The position numbers and the translations under genes are program-made. From NCBI GenBank assembly GCA_030848705.1, contig JAUIZM010000015.1, positions 310,001 to 374,000 of the forward strand: 64,000 nucleotides of DNA, given 5' to 3'. The stretch comes from Heracleum sosnowskyi (taxonomy: Eukaryota; Streptophyta; Magnoliopsida; Apiales; Apiaceae). Shown piece by piece: positions 10,660-23,950 of this stretch (positions within the stretch are counted from its first letter, which is position 1; each line of letters opens with the position of its first letter). Under the pieces are notes generated by a model. It searched no databases and had not been told where the DNA came from. It saw only the letters and a program-made list of their open reading frames with translations.

Positions 10660-11074
10660 ATGGCAGCTCCCAATATCACTGGGTACGTAAATTTTCTATT
10701 CGTTTCCTCATATCTGATTTGTATTCAGGCCTCTCCGCTATCTCACAATTGTTTTGTTTTTGCATGTAACTGATCTACATAGTGCATCTGCTGATCACTT
10801 GATCGACTCAGATGACGAACTGATGAAACAGATTGATGAGTACAAACCCGATCTGGCCGAGTACAAACGCACTCATGATGAGAAAATAGAGAAGTCGCTG
10901 ACTAACTTGAATGTTAACCTTGCAACAATGACCATGCAAGTGACAGAGCTATGTAAGAACCATGAAGAATATTGTGCAAACTTCAAGGCACAGGTACCAA
11001 TGATGATGGAGGAGATTATGCGCCTCAATACTCAAGTCGATCAATTGAGGAAGCAGATTAACCGACCGGTTTAA
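10660..11074 (+). CDS. Small two-exon coiled-coil protein, hypothetical (104 aa)
   Basis: Exon 1 is 10660-10682, encoding MAAPNITG, and ends at a consensus GTACGT donor. Exon 2 is 10783-11074, beginning after a TAG acceptor and ending with TAA. The two exons join in phase to 315 nt. The protein is acidic at first (HLIDSDDELMKQIDEY) and then strongly heptad-like to the end (LNVNLATMTMQVTELCK; IMRLNTQVDQLRKQI), so it is probably a dimeric coiled coil. There is no signal peptide or membrane segment. The TATA box upstream and the clean intron support a real transcription unit, possibly a captured or decayed piece of a larger gene. I do not recognise the family. A Helitron-like 3' end lies ~1 kb downstream, so it may be element cargo. 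Confidence 0.62.
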
Positions 11075-12105
11075 GTCGGCTATGCATGTAGTTCTTTTGG
11101 CCTACCCATTAACGTTTGGGTATGTAATTTATATTTATAAGTTTTATGCGGAACAATGGATGTTAATCCCTGATATCTGGGTGTCAATGAAGCCCTTTGT
11201 TAATCTATAGATTCTTGGGTGTCAACATAATTATGTTGTACACTTGCATCTCTATCTTATGAACTTGATTCATATATTTAATTATTACTGTTCAAACATG
11301 CTTACTTAATAGTTTCATACACCAAATAAATGCATTAACGGGAAATGAGAGTGCAGGGTACTAAATGCTTTAATTAGAGTAGTTAGCTAAGTGCATTTTC
11401 TAGAACATCATCGGCATGCGTGAACTGATACATCCCTTCGAAAATATCTGTAATGTTATCATTACCTTTTTTGGTCTCAAACTTGGCAATGTAACATACA
11501 TATTTTACAGATTTGAACAGAGTTTTTTAAACAAAATGCAACTTTAAATATGTAAATTGAAGGAAACTCCTCATCAAAGAATTTTTTATTACAAAAACCC
11601 ATATTCATTTATTAAAATACAACGATACCATTTGACAATTAATTTATTTCCATTTTTTTTTAATAATATAATTTCAACTTTGATTAATTTTTATGTCGCT
11701 GTCGTAAAATACAAATAAATGATCGTTTAATGAAAAAAAAAATATGCAACCCACACATAACTAGAAAAGAAACCCTCAAAGCTTTTGGGCTTACGATATA
11801 ATCCATAAAGATGTATGGAGTTTTAGTTAGGTTTGTAAAGAAAGATTCCTAAAAATTACAGTTCAACATCCATAATTAATAAATGACAGAAAGGCCAAAA
11901 TCTTCAATCACACAAAAGTCAGAAACCCAAAACTACATTTCAAGACAAACAGCCAACAAAAGGTAAAATATTTGTCTCTACTGCTTTTTACAAGTATAAA
12001 ATCCTCTCAAATATACTTTCCGGGAGAAGACATACTATGCAGAACTGTTATGTTGGCTTCAAAGGCAAGTTTCCCAATTATGTAACCTTTTAAATAACTA
12101 TCAAA
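11075..12105. other. AT-rich non-coding stretch
   Basis: It contains the probable 3' UTR of the coiled-coil gene and then AT-rich DNA without recognisable coding or repeat structure, up to the hairpin at 12112. Confidence 0.5.
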
Positions 12106-12111
12106 TTACAG

Positions 12112-12140
12112 CGCCCGGCACCGCGGGCACCCATACTAGT
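12112..12140 (+). mobile_element. Helitron-like 3' terminus (hairpin plus CTAGT)
   Basis: A GC-rich hairpin (GCCCG, loop GCACCG, CGGGC) is followed after seven bases (ACCCATA) by CTAG and then T. This is the arrangement at Helitron 3' ends, which transpose by rolling-circle replication and insert between A and T. Plant Helitrons often carry RPA-like genes, and one lies ~2.5 kb upstream. The matching TC-start was not located, so the element boundary is open. Confidence 0.42.
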
Positions 12141-12678
12141 ACTAATTATTAGTTGATCCATAAGAAATATGTTTGGTGTTTGAAATATGGCTAGCCTCTA
12201 TATAAGGCATGAGATGGTGAAAAAACAGAGCAAGTTGTTGCAGTTGGCACTGCATTCTAGATTCGTGGCATTTTACTACGATTAACATGGAAATAAAATT
12301 TTGAGGACAATGATGAGAATGCATTTTGAGGAGTCATAATAACGTTGAAGCATCTAAAAGTAGCTGCAGCTTCCTGTAGAAAAAGATTAACATGGAAATA
12401 AAATTTCAAAGAAATACAATACAAAATTCGGCCCTCTTAGGGGCTAATCCACACTTTAACTCAGACAACCTAGCACCCTACTATTCTTCGAATCCAACAA
12501 ATGTATAACAACCAACAGTACACTAGCCTAATAACTGTTCAAAAGGGGGAGACCAAAGAGGAACAAAGGCAGAATTATATCTCAACACCACGACTCTTCG
12601 AATAAGTAGACAACAAGGACGATAGCAGCAACAACTATATAGTATTTGCTTCTGTTCCTCACTCATATTAACTTTAAA

Positions 12679-15600
12679 CTACTTCGTCTCAATGCTTATC
12701 ATCTCAGCATCACAAGTGACTTCTGTCTTGTGTGATTCGACTGGTGGAGGAAGTGCGAGAAACCTTCCTTTTTGGGCACGTGGAGGCAGATGCTTTGTGT
12801 GCTTCCTGGTACCATTAGCATTCCAAGGCAAAAATACTCCAGTGCCACCCCTTGACATCCTCTTAGGGCCTAGGACCATTGGACGAACTGGAGCTAGCAT
12901 GACCATTGGGCTACGGAGGACACCCCACTTTGGGATCAAATTCATTTCTTCATAGCCATTGTGTGCACCATTTGATAGTGCATAGGAATTAGGGACGCCA
13001 GGTTGCCACAAAGTCATGGCTCCGGTCATAGGCGACACTGCTGTTGAGATGTTCTCATGGGTTTGTGTCCGAACTCTGAAGAATGTGATACTGGTCCTTT
13101 TGCTTGGGGAAGAACACATAACATGCCTTGCTACATCAGCACTGTTACCCCTCATCACTAAGAGTGACCTGCATAGTGACCTCAATTACATTAGTTATAG
13201 TGAAGGTGACAGAGTGATTCATAAATCAAGGAAAGGTGACAATCATGTTATAAGTCAGTGCAAGAAAAAAAATTAGAGGTTGCATCTATAGTAGAAGGTA
13301 TACAAGGTGTTCTAGCACATACCCTTCCTTCAGTGAAAGCATAAGCGAGCCTTTGTAGTTCCCATCATTATCACATACAAGAGTACGTCCAAAAGCCATT
13401 TCTGATTCGGAGAGGAGAAGAGTAGATATTGGTTGGTCGATGTGGGGTGGTTTCAGAAAAGGCTGGGAAAACTCCCCCTGCATAAATATCAAATAATTTC
13501 TTAATCGTTAACTAGTTTATTTGTAATAGTAATCGACAAATAGTCCTTCCGAACAATTAGTATAAGTGAACAATACACTGAAGCAAATATTTACCTCATC
13601 AAAGAAGTTAATGATGCAGCTGTTTGGCTTTCTGTTCTCTGAAATCAAATGCCACAGAACTAGATGGTCGATGACACCTTGTAGGGTAGCTGGAATTGGC
13701 TCAATATTACCTGTAGATAGATATTGAGTAAGAACGTAGATTGATGCAGAACCAGGCATAAAACATGGGAAACTGTTTGAAGCAGCAAATCAAATAAAAT
13801 TTCATTTACTTTTTGGGCAATGGTCTATAGCATCTTCTTTTATTGGTCCAAAAATTGGAGCTCCAAGCTGAATCAACTCTCTCTTATTGCCCCCCTTCAC
13901 TTGCTGTTTAGCCTGGTTGTACATGATAAAGGTCTCACCTGTATTCATGCATAAACTCAGTCGTTACAAACACATCTTTTAGACTATTGGAAAGATCACA
14001 TATCCTGCCAGAGGATCTATTCAAATGTTAAAGACAACTGATAGACATTATAAGAGTGATTTAGTGAAAGGGAAGATCAACATAAAATTTAGAGGCGACA
14101 TTAGGAAGTTTGCTTTAAATCTATCAAAAGGAAAGGCACCAATAACTAACAATTAGATCTAACATAATCTGCAAAATACTACAAGAGCTGAACATAATAC
14201 CAACAAGAAGTCAAGGATCTAGATGTACTTGACTAATCGACTTAACTTTATTCTTTAAAAGTTGTAGAAACTTGTTATATGCCATCATTAATTTTATTTA
14301 TAACTCTGGATTTTATATTCTCAAATGCATGGAAGTCTCCCCAGGATATGAGATCTGTGAAACAATAAAAAGACCAAACCCCCCAAGTGTGCTTAATGTA
14401 GTGTTAGTAGAACATTAAGGATCAGTGTCTGTTAATTACTTGCAGAGATAATAAATAATAATGGCCAAACCTTTTCAAGCAAACCTACAGAAGGTGTCCT
14501 CTAATATCCCAAAACTTCGTTGCCAAAACGAAACAACAAGTTTAACTATAAAAGCATCACGAATCACGGGGATCCACCTGATAATTCGCCATTCTGACCA
14601 GCAACTCGAAGCTCATTCACATAGTCTGTCAACTTAGAGAGCTCAGTATCAGTAAATATCTCATCATATAACTTCAAACCTCTCACCACATTCACCTGGA
14701 AAACATGATTTTACTATAAATCAGCAAAGTGACGATACAACTGAACACCAACTTACATATCTATTTCCTGCTCTGTCTACATATATATGAAATAAACATT
14801 CAATTTTTTTTTCTGAAAGAAAGAACTCGCCGTATGCCATTTCATTGGCTCCTTAGCTACGAACCCTTTTGTCATATTGATTTGAGCACGGCGTGCTTCA
14901 CAGTTCTCATGGTTTGAACATATCTCAATATTCTGCAACATGTGCTGCACTTCATGAGAACCTGCATAGAATTTAGATGGATTAGCATCAACGTAATAAA
15001 AACAGAACAAGGGCCAAGTAGTATCAAACTAATTTACAAATTCCCAATTTACTTTTAAGGGTCATTCGCCATCGCAATGTGAGAATTCAATTTACCAAAA
15101 CAGAAAGCGGCATACCATTTAATGCCTCAAAGACTACAGTTTTACAATAACATAATGATACGGTCACACTAGCACAATGTATAATCCCACGTAGCAGAGC
15201 ACTGGATAGTCACTTTAAACAGTGTATACAACACCAATAATCTATAGCCTCCACCAAGGCAAATAAAGGAGTATTATAAAGGAGTATTAAAGGAGTATTA
15301 TAAAGGAGTAGTAGCTTTTTCCTTAGGCCCTATAGTTACTGTTTTCTGGTTACCCCGCCAAAATTAACTCACTTTAAAAGGCATAATTATTTTAATAAGG
15401 AACAAATACAGCTTGATAAGCTTAGCAAAAAAAATAGAGCTTGATATGGAGGAACAGGCAACACAATTATATCTACAATAGAGCTTGATATGGAGGAAAT
15501 GAACCAATAAAACTCCACAGAAACAAATGAAGAATGTATTTGAAAATGAGTTCAAAGTTTTTGGTTAAGTTCATGACTGAAGATTAAGATTAAACCAGAA

Positions 15601-17789
15601 CCAGTTGATGCTTTTTCCAACAGAACATGATAAGGAAAGTACAATTTTTACTGGCAAGTACTAGACTACATTTCATAGTACTAACTTTGGCCCCAAGCAC
15701 CTTGCAACAGTTTAACTGATACTTGCAGATAAACATGGCACAGTAAATAAGGTACTAGAACATTTATGAACCATTCAGATTATTGTTGAAAGAAAATAGA
15801 ATAAAAGGACCACCTCGGCTCTGATCACCAAATGATCTTTATAGTAGTTAAGAGCTGTAGCATCCCCAATTTCAAGTTATGTTTTTATTCCCAACTTGAG
15901 TATCTAGTAGTACCTTTATCTTAAAATGACATCCATAAATTGTTTTGCTAAAAACAAGAATTCCAAAGCCTTCCTTTACATCAAAAATTAGCAGCCTTTA
16001 AATTCGGACCAAGAAAAGAAACAAAAACAAAAGTCCCACACAACACTAATGCAGGTACACTAGGACAAATACACAACAGTAACATAACAGCAAATGCAAA
16101 AGTGCCACTAACGCTAATGACAACCACCTTTTGTGCCTACCATCCAATTATTTCTTCTTTTTTTTAATTTTATTCTTCTATTTTTGGATCCAACAAACAT
16201 ATATAAATATCCGAGTTAACTAAATTCGTATAAACCAAAGTACAAATATAGACAGCTAAGTCGATACAAATAAGAAAGGTGTAGGATTAAAGTTGGTGTT
16301 GTGAGCACAAGCTGTCCCAGATAATTATATAAAGTTGTAAGCATTTTAAAGAATCTCAAGGCCCCTTGCTTCCACGAAATTTCGTTTTGATTCCTCTGTT
16401 ATTGGTTTTCCCTGTACTAACTGTTTAACATAACATCTTCCTCGATATTCTCACCTACCCAACCCAAATAGCCCTCAAGAATCAAGATTTTAAAAAACTG
16501 CACAAAAAAAAAAAAACCAAAACCTGCTAGACTGAAAAAACAGAACTAAATATTGGAACAGTATAAAATACCGAAACTCCAGATAAATTTTATCAAAAGA
16601 AATTGCATGGAACAAAAGCCAAACCAAAAGAAATATTAGGTATTACTACAATGTTCATAATTTTAATTTTTTATTAAAAAACAATAAAAAATAACTACTG
16701 GATTAAGTGCCACAATGGATAAATAATACAGTACAAACATGGAAAGAAATGTCAAGAAGTTATCTGACGTAGAAATATAATAAAAACAAAGATCTATGTC
16801 GAACTATAAATCAACTTATTTATATCAAAGATTTACTTTTGGTAAATGTTAGGAACCCGAATTGATTACCGAATGATTTTTTTGTAACAATTTGGGATAC
16901 CTAGCATTACCCTTTATTTTTACGGTGACAAGTAAGTTTTGATTCCCAGATAAAATCAGACGGCTTTAAGCAGGATCATCATTATAATATTCAAATAACA
17001 AGCACGTTAATTTCAAACTCAGGCGAAAAGTTGCCCACGAGAATTGACTCTTCTTCCTCGTGGAGATTAAAAATTCAAATAAACACAAAAGAACAGGTAA
17101 TCAACTCAAATTATTCAAAAACACTACATGATTACAAATTTCTAAATATCAAAATGCAAAAAACCACACAAACCTTGCATCGGTATATAAAATTACACAC
17201 CAAATTTTTGTATACAATCATATTAAAGATAAATAATTCATTCCACATGCACGTAACAAACAATTTAAAAACATACGGTTAAATCTCAATAAACAAAATT
17301 TATCACAGTTCAAAAATAAATAACCTTACTATTTATTAATAGTAGAGTGACGTCGAGATTATTTATTTATCGAGATTTCACTGTACCTGTATCGGTGATC
17401 TCGCTTTTCGGAGACTCATCAGACCTCCCAGACTCCACATCCACCACTTCCTCTCCACCGTCCATCTCCTTCCCACTCTCCTCAACCACTACTGCCACCT
17501 CTCTCTCCTTCTTCACCTTGGCAACCTCCTTAAGCTCTTTCGCCACGTCAGCAATAGAATAAAACTTCTGCATCTGCAATATCGGAATCCAATTCAACCT
17601 CCGGCGATGAATCGCACTAAACGCCGCCTCGTACTCCTTTCCGTCGCCAATCTCCGTCAAGTGACTGCACAGCGCGTCGATGATCGCGTTCGCCGCCGCG
17701 AACTCGCCGCGAAACCACGCGATTATCGCGTCCTTTGCGAACGAGTCGGATGTCATCCCCGGTAACGCTCCGCCGGCCGCCGGCGACAT
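12679..17789 (-). CDS. ALKBH10B: ALKBH10B-like RNA N6-methyladenosine demethylase (seven exons)
   Basis: An AlkB-family Fe(II)/2-oxoglutarate dioxygenase that, in plants, oxidatively removes N6-methyl from mRNA adenosine. Exons on the minus strand: 17789-17387, 14961-14831, 14695-14578, 13938-13810, 13710-13595, 13477-13323 and 13168-12679. They sum to 1542 nt, giving 513 residues plus TAG, with every junction in phase. The N-terminus carries the ALKBH10 signature FAKDAIIAWFRGEFAAANAI. The catalytic core includes HxD (H311-I-D313, in KPPHID), distal H366 (ARHVMC) and the 2-oxoglutarate-binding Arg (R375, in SKRTSITFF). The C-terminal tail (MTGAMTLWQPG onward) is typical of the ALKBH10 group. 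Intron 1 is 2.4 kb. The intron after exon 2 seems to use a GC donor (GCGAGT); all others are GT-AG. A TATATATAA box lies ~190 bp upstream of the ATG. Length fits the family, and it appears intact. ALKBH10A is the alternative within the family. Confidence 0.93.
14962..17386 (-). other. Large first intron of the ALKBH10B-like gene
   Basis: The intron is AT-rich and has no coding content. A short tandem of AAAGGAGTATT-type units lies at ~15268-15312. No transposon termini were recognised. Confidence 0.7.
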
Positions 17790-17975
17790 TATTCACTCTC
17801 TCTCCCTCTCAAATATATAGACACAAATATTTGTACGTATATGTGTGTGTGGGTGTATTTTCACACAGTGAATATAATTGAGTCAGTATTATAGAACAAG
17901 TCTTTAGCTAAACTCTCCGTATATAATGCACTTGTATGTAATGTATGCATATATTGAAAGGGGCAGGGAAAGGGG

Positions 17976-17986
17976 TTTATATATAG
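17976..17986 (-). promoter_or_regulatory. TATA box of the ALKBH10B-like gene
   Basis: On the minus strand CTATATATAAA is ~190 bp upstream of the ATG, in an otherwise GC-poor promoter. It gives a start site near 17950. Confidence 0.5.
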
Positions 17987-17999
17987 AGTTAGTTTGTGT

Positions 18000-19064
18000 T
18001 GTGTTGTTATGTTATGTCCGTACGTGTGGGGTCCACGTGGAGATGACGTGTCAATAGGTGAGGTGACTGACGATAAATTTCCAAAATTTAATATACGTGG
18101 AAAATTCGAGATGGGATTCGATTATTTAAGGGCGTGTTTGGGTGATGTAAAATGTTTGGAGAGTACGGTAACAAAATTGGAAAGTGATTTTTTTAATTAA
18201 TTTTGGGATCTGCCAAAAGAGTAGGGAGATTGATTGTTTATGATTAATGTAAATATAGCACGTGATTCATAGTGTTTAACGGTGACTCGTACCGGTCCTG
18301 ACAAAATCATGAAAAATACATTATGTGTGGCAAAATTATGAATTTTTAGGAAAATTATATTCAATTATTTGAAGTTGTGTGGAGCACATTGCAGTAGCAT
18401 TGTTTCGTAGACCTGTTTGTTAGCTGTGTGTTTCGAGATGTATCTATCGAAAATAACATGCATGAATTTATTTAAAGAAATAATTCGAGTAAATTAGCAA
18501 AAAAAATTGAGCAAATGTATAAGCAGAGCGTTAAGCACAAGGGATGTCTCCTTCCTTGACTGCAAATAGTCATTACTTCTAGAATGAACTAGGGTAATTT
18601 TGAATTTGGTTTTGTTTTGACTTATGAGTATGTAATTGATTTGAGTTTTGTAACTTTCATTCAAAATAGAAAAATCTTAGGTATTAAAAATAAATTTTCA
18701 AATGCTGATTTGTTCCATTGATGATTGATCATTCGTAATAATTTAAGATTTCGCATGTATATATATACGCCACAAATCAAAAAATTTATGATCTATGCTA
18801 AGAGTATGTGATATATGTATTTATAGGTTTTTACTTTATAGGACAATGGTTTGGAAATAAAATATAAAAATGGTAACATATTAGATAGATACCTCTTCGG
18901 TCTCTCATTTATTTACACTTTCCTTTTTGGTACGTCCCTCTCATTTCTTTACATACCAAAAATAGTAACATTTTATTATATAAAATTCAATCACATTCAT
19001 ATACTTAATTAGGTAATGTCACTTTTGATAAACATGTGAACTGAATTGGCGTACATCTATAATA
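18000..19064. other. Intergenic, upstream of the ALKBH10B-like gene
   Basis: Promoter-proximal DNA with a CACGTGG-type G-box-like sequence (GTCCACGTGGAGATGACGTG, 18031-18050) and then AT-rich sequence. No gene was seen. Confidence 0.5.
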
Positions 19065-20041
19065 TCTATACTATCAATACTATTATATAATAGACGAAAC
19101 ATTAAAAGTTTGGTTGGTCGGTATGTTACGTTGTGATTTTACTTAATTAACCTTACTTTGGTTGGTCGGTATGGTACATTGTGATTTTACTTAATTGCTC
19201 TTAATTAATTGTACTTCATGTTTTTACCTAATTAACCTTACTTATTTATAAAAATATATTATTAAAAAATAATATTACCTATTTATAACCAATTACCTTT
19301 TTTAACTAAATATATCACGGGCAATTACCTTTTTTTTAACTAAAACATGTTGATTTTTCTATTTTTCCTTACTAAAACCTCTACTTTTCCAAAAATATCA
19401 TGGACAAACATTTAGTTATTTATTTTTAAACATATTTTAATATTATAATTATTTTTAAAAGTTTACCTATTTTAACATATCTACTTATTTTTCTTAACAA
19501 ATGCAATTACTAAAAATATTAAAATATAAATAATCAAATACCTATTTATAATCAATTACCTTTTCAGTTAAAACATATTATATATTTTTTCTAACAAAAT
19601 ATCACCTTTTCTAAATATATCACAGGAAATTGTCTTTTACAATTTAATTTTTCTATTTTTCTCACTAAAATCCATTCTTTTTTCAAAAATATCACAGAAA
19701 ACTCTTTACTTATTTATTTTAAAACATATTTAAATACTTTTAATTATTAAATTTTAAAACCTTATTTTCCAAAAATATCACGGGCATTTACCTTTTTAAA
19801 CTAAATATATGTTACATTTTTTATTTTTTCTTAATAAAACTCCTCATTTTCAAAAAAATATAACGGGCAAACCCATACGTATTTATTTTAAAATCTGTTT
19901 TAATGTTTTTAATTAATTAAAAGTGTTTACCTATTTTAACATGCCTACTTATTTTTTGCACAATTACAATTAATAAAATTTTAAAAAATAATAATAAAAT
20001 AACAATTAACAATCCGTGCATCGCACGGGTTTTAAGCTAGT
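19065..20041 (+). mobile_element. Non-autonomous Helitron-like element, copy 1
   Basis: It starts TCTATACTATCAATACTA and runs into the shared GACGAAACATT block. It ends with the hairpin CCGTGC-ATC-GCACGG, then GTTTTAAG and CTAG-T. No target duplication and no terminal inverted repeat are visible, as expected for Helitrons. The interior has no coding capacity and repeats a ~120-150 bp AT-rich block ending in AAAATATCACGGGCAA. Confidence 0.82.
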
Positions 20042-21259
20042 ATTATTAAAGACGAAACATTAAAAGTTTTGGTCGGTCGATCAGTCGGTCGGTCGGTCAG
20101 TCGGTCGGTATTTGGGCCGATTCACGGGCCTATCTATAACCAATTTATTAATAATCAATTACCTTTTTCAGGACATTACCTATTTTATATTATTTTTAAA
20201 CTAAACCAACTCATCTTCTAAAAATAAAACGGGCAACATATATATAATATGGTAATATTATTATATATTTATAAACGATTACCTTTTTCAGCTAAAACAA
20301 ATTATTTTTATATTTTTAAATAAAACAACTCATCTTCTAAATACACATATATGGAAACCAATTTATTAATAACCAATTACCTTTTTCACCTAAAACATAT
20401 TACCTATTTCATATATCTATTTAACTAAAACAAATCATTTTCTAAAAATAAGACGGACAACATATATATAAAATGGTAATATTATTATATATTTATAACC
20501 GACAGCTAAAACACATTATTTATTTTATATTTTCTAACTAAAACAACTTATCTTCTAAATATAATACATGCAAAATAAATATACAATGGTAATATTGTTT
20601 TATATAAATATTAATAAATAACTATTTATTCTTTTCAGCTAAAACACATTACCTCTTTTATATTTTCTAACTTAAACAACTAATTTTCTAAAAATAATGC
20701 AGACGACATATATAAAAAAAAGTAATATAATTTATATAATTGTGAATAAGTAACTAATTGTCTTTTTAAGAATATTACATGTTTTATATTTTTTAACTGA
20801 AACAACTCATGTTCAAATTAAAAATAACACGGCAAAAGATAGATATATTGGTAATATTATTATATTAAACTTATGAAATTCACGTTTATTATAATTTTTT
20901 TAACATTCAATTTAAACGAGATAATTAATGAAAATAAAAGTAATAGTATATTCAAATAAACTCGGTATATTGCACGAGCACATATTTTGATATTTACATT
21001 TGAGTCCCTTTTTAGATTTTTAAGAGTAAAAAATACGAATCATTAGATCTGTTATTTTAAAATATTTTATATTTTAATATCTAAAATACTACTACAGATT
21101 ACGTCAAGAATATATTAAATTTAGATATTAAATTGTTAGATTTATAAATCCGGTATATATATATTAGAATTTTATCAAATTATATATAATAACTAAAATC
21201 TAAATAAAAAATAAGAAAATATTAAAGAAGACCGTGCGTCGCACGGGATATAAGCTAGT
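20042..21259 (+). mobile_element. Non-autonomous Helitron-like element, copy 2
   Basis: It begins directly at the end of copy 1 (TATTATTAAAGACGAAACATT) and has a GGTCGGTC microsatellite near its start. It ends with the hairpin CCGTGC-GTC-GCACGG followed by GATATAAG and CTAGT. The interior is more diverged than in copies 1, 4 and 7. Confidence 0.78.
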
Positions 21260-21748
21260 ATATTATTAAAGACGAAACATTGAAAGTTTTGGTTTTCGGT
21301 TTTCGGTTTGTTTTTAGTTTTCGGTACTTTTTGTAATTAATAAATTAATAATATAATCAAAATTCGGGAAAATTTTATTCTACATTAATATTTCACTATA
21401 TTTTACTACATAAAAATCAAATAATATTGATATCTAATCAAAAAAATGGAAATTTGGGATCTAATTTATTTAAATTTAGGATACACTACTACAAATATAC
21501 TTTTTCTTTTTTAGGATAACGAAAACTACTACAAATCAAATCTTTTATGGAATTGTATTATTGTCAAGTTACCAAAATAGTAACTAGATGATTGGCTTTT
21601 ATTATTAAAATATTTCTTTTTCTATCAAAATCTACTCCTTTTCCAAAAATATAATTACAATTATCTTTAAATTAAAACATATTACCTTTTATATTTGTTA
21701 TTACTAAAATCTATGTTTTCCAAAAGTATGAGGTGCAATCCTTACTTA
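21260..21748 (+). mobile_element. Helitron-like element, copy 3 (3' end missing)
   Basis: The 5' block with GACGAAACATTGAAAG is present right after copy 2. The element breaks off where copy 4 starts, and no hairpin or CTAGT is seen. Confidence 0.65.
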
Positions 21749-22707
21749 TCAATACTATTACTATTATATAATAGACGAAACATTGAAAGTTTGGTCGGTC
21801 GGTACGGTACATTGTGATTTTAATTAATTGTCCAACTGTACTTTGTATTTTTACTTAATTAACCTTACTTATTTATAGAAATATATTATTAAATAATAAT
21901 ATTACCTATTCATAACCAATTACTTTTCTCACCTAAAATACATTAATTTTTCTATTTTTTCTAACAAATTCTCCTAATTTTTCAAATATATCACGGACAA
22001 TTATCTTTTTTAACTAAAACATGTTAGTTTTCTACATTTCCTTACTAAAACCTCTCCTTTTCCAAAAATATCACGGACAAACCTTTAGTTATTTATTTTT
22101 AAACCTATTTTAATATTATAACTATTTTTTAAAAGTTTACATATTTTAACATGCCTACTTATTTTTCTCAACAAATGCAATTACTTAAAATATTAAAATA
22201 TAAATAATCAAATAGCTATTTATAACCAATTACCTTTTCAGCTAAAACACATTATAGATTTTTTCTAACAAAGTCCCTGCTTTTCTAAATATATCACGGG
22301 AAATTACCTTTTTCAACTTATTTTTTCTATTTTTCTCACTAAAATCCATTCTTTTTGTAAAAATATCACGGGCAAACCCTTTACTTATTTATTTTAAAAC
22401 GTATTTAAATACTTTTAATTATTAAATTTTAAAACCTCATTTTTCAAAAATATAACGGGCATTTTTCTTTTTTAAACTAAATATATATGTTACATTTTTT
22501 ATTCTTCCTTACTAAAACCCTCCTTTTCCAAAAATATAACGGACAACTCCTTACTGGTTTATTTTAAAATCTATGTTAATGTTTTTAATTAATTAAAAGT
22601 GTTTAGCTATTTTAACATGCCTACTTATTTTTTTAACAAATACAATTAAAAAAATAATAATAAAATAACAATTAACGATCCGTGCATCGCACGGGTTTTA
22701 AGCTAGT
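21749..22707 (+). mobile_element. Non-autonomous Helitron-like element, copy 4
   Basis: It starts TCAATACTATTACTATTATA and ends with hairpin CCGTGC-ATC-GCACGG, then GTTTTAAG and CTAGT. It is closely similar to copies 1 and 7 throughout. Confidence 0.8.
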
Positions 22708-22769
22708 AATTACATAACAAAGATGTGATTCATGATCGATATACATGTAATATATATCAAATATCGTCT

Positions 22770-23327
22770 TCTATACTATTATATTAAAGACGAAACATTG
22801 AAAGTTTTGTAGTCCGGTCATGAAAGTTTTTGTAGTCTGGTCACTCCATTCATAGCCGTTAGATATTTTTGATAAAATCGATGAGAACCGTTAGATAAAA
22901 TATTAAAATTAGTATATAGAATATCTTTTCTATTTTTCCTAACTAAAACATCTCATTTTCCAAAAATATCACAGGTAGTTTCATTTAATAAAATAACATA
23001 ATAAGGTTATAATTGCTAATAAATAACTCATTACCATTTTTAGCCAAATTCTATATTCTTTTATATATTTTTTAACTTAAATTTCTACTTTTCTATTTTT
23101 CATAAATAAAACCTCTAATTTTCCAAACATATTACGAATAGTTCTATTTAATAAAATAAAATAATAATATTATAATTATAAATGACTAACCGATTAGTTT
23201 TTTTTCCAAAACGTATATTCTTTTTTATAGTTTCTAACTAATATTTCTCCTAACTAAAACCTCAAAAATATCACGGGTTATTCCATTTAGTAGCATAAAA
23301 TACTAATATTATGAATATATCTCTCTA
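22770..23327 (+). mobile_element. Helitron-like element, copy 5 (3' end missing)
   Basis: It starts TCTATACTATTATATTAAAG plus the GACGAAACATT block, but its 3' hairpin is lacking; copy 6 begins at 23328. The interior repeats TATCACGGGT-type blocks. Confidence 0.65.
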
Positions 23328-23950
23328 TCTATACTATATTATTAAAGACGAAATATTGAAAGTTTTGGTACCTGTTTTTTGATACGATGATTGCCTTATT
23401 TAATTATTTATTTAATTATTATGATCAATTATCCTTTCAATTAAAATATATTACCATTTTTTTCTAAAATAACCACGGACAATTTCCTTTTCAGCTAAAA
23501 CATGTTACTTTTTCTATTTCCCTTGCTAAAATCCCTCATTTTCCAAATATATCAGGAGCAAACCCTTATATATTTACTTTAAAATCTATTTTAATACTTT
23601 TAATTGACAATTACCTTTTTTAACTAAAACATGTCACATTTTATATTTTTCTTACTAAACCCCCTCTTTTTTCAAAAATATCACGGGCAAATCGTTACTT
23701 TTATATTTTAAAATTCAACGAAAACATGTTACTTTCTATTTTTCTTACTAAAACCTCTCTTTTTCCAAAATATCATGGGCAAACCGTTACTTATTTATTT
23801 TAAAATTCATTTTAGTACTTTTAATTATTTTAAAATGTTTAACACACCTACTTATTTTTTTAAATAAATGCAATTAATAAAATATATAATATAAATAATA
23901 AAATTAACCATTATTAAAAATAACTCGTGCATCATACAGGTTTTAAGCTA
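23328..23950 (+). mobile_element. Helitron-like element, copy 6 (degenerate 3' end)
   Basis: It starts TCTATACTATATTATTAAAG. The 3' end is a mutated form of the hairpin (CGTGCATCATACAGG) followed by TTTTAAGCTA, where copy 7 joins without the final GT. The junction looks like recombination or insertion at the terminus. Confidence 0.65.

Noticed and set aside
12692..13276. Plus-strand ORFs of 87 and 86 codons
   Set aside because: They are antisense shadows of the last exon of the ALKBH10B-like gene.
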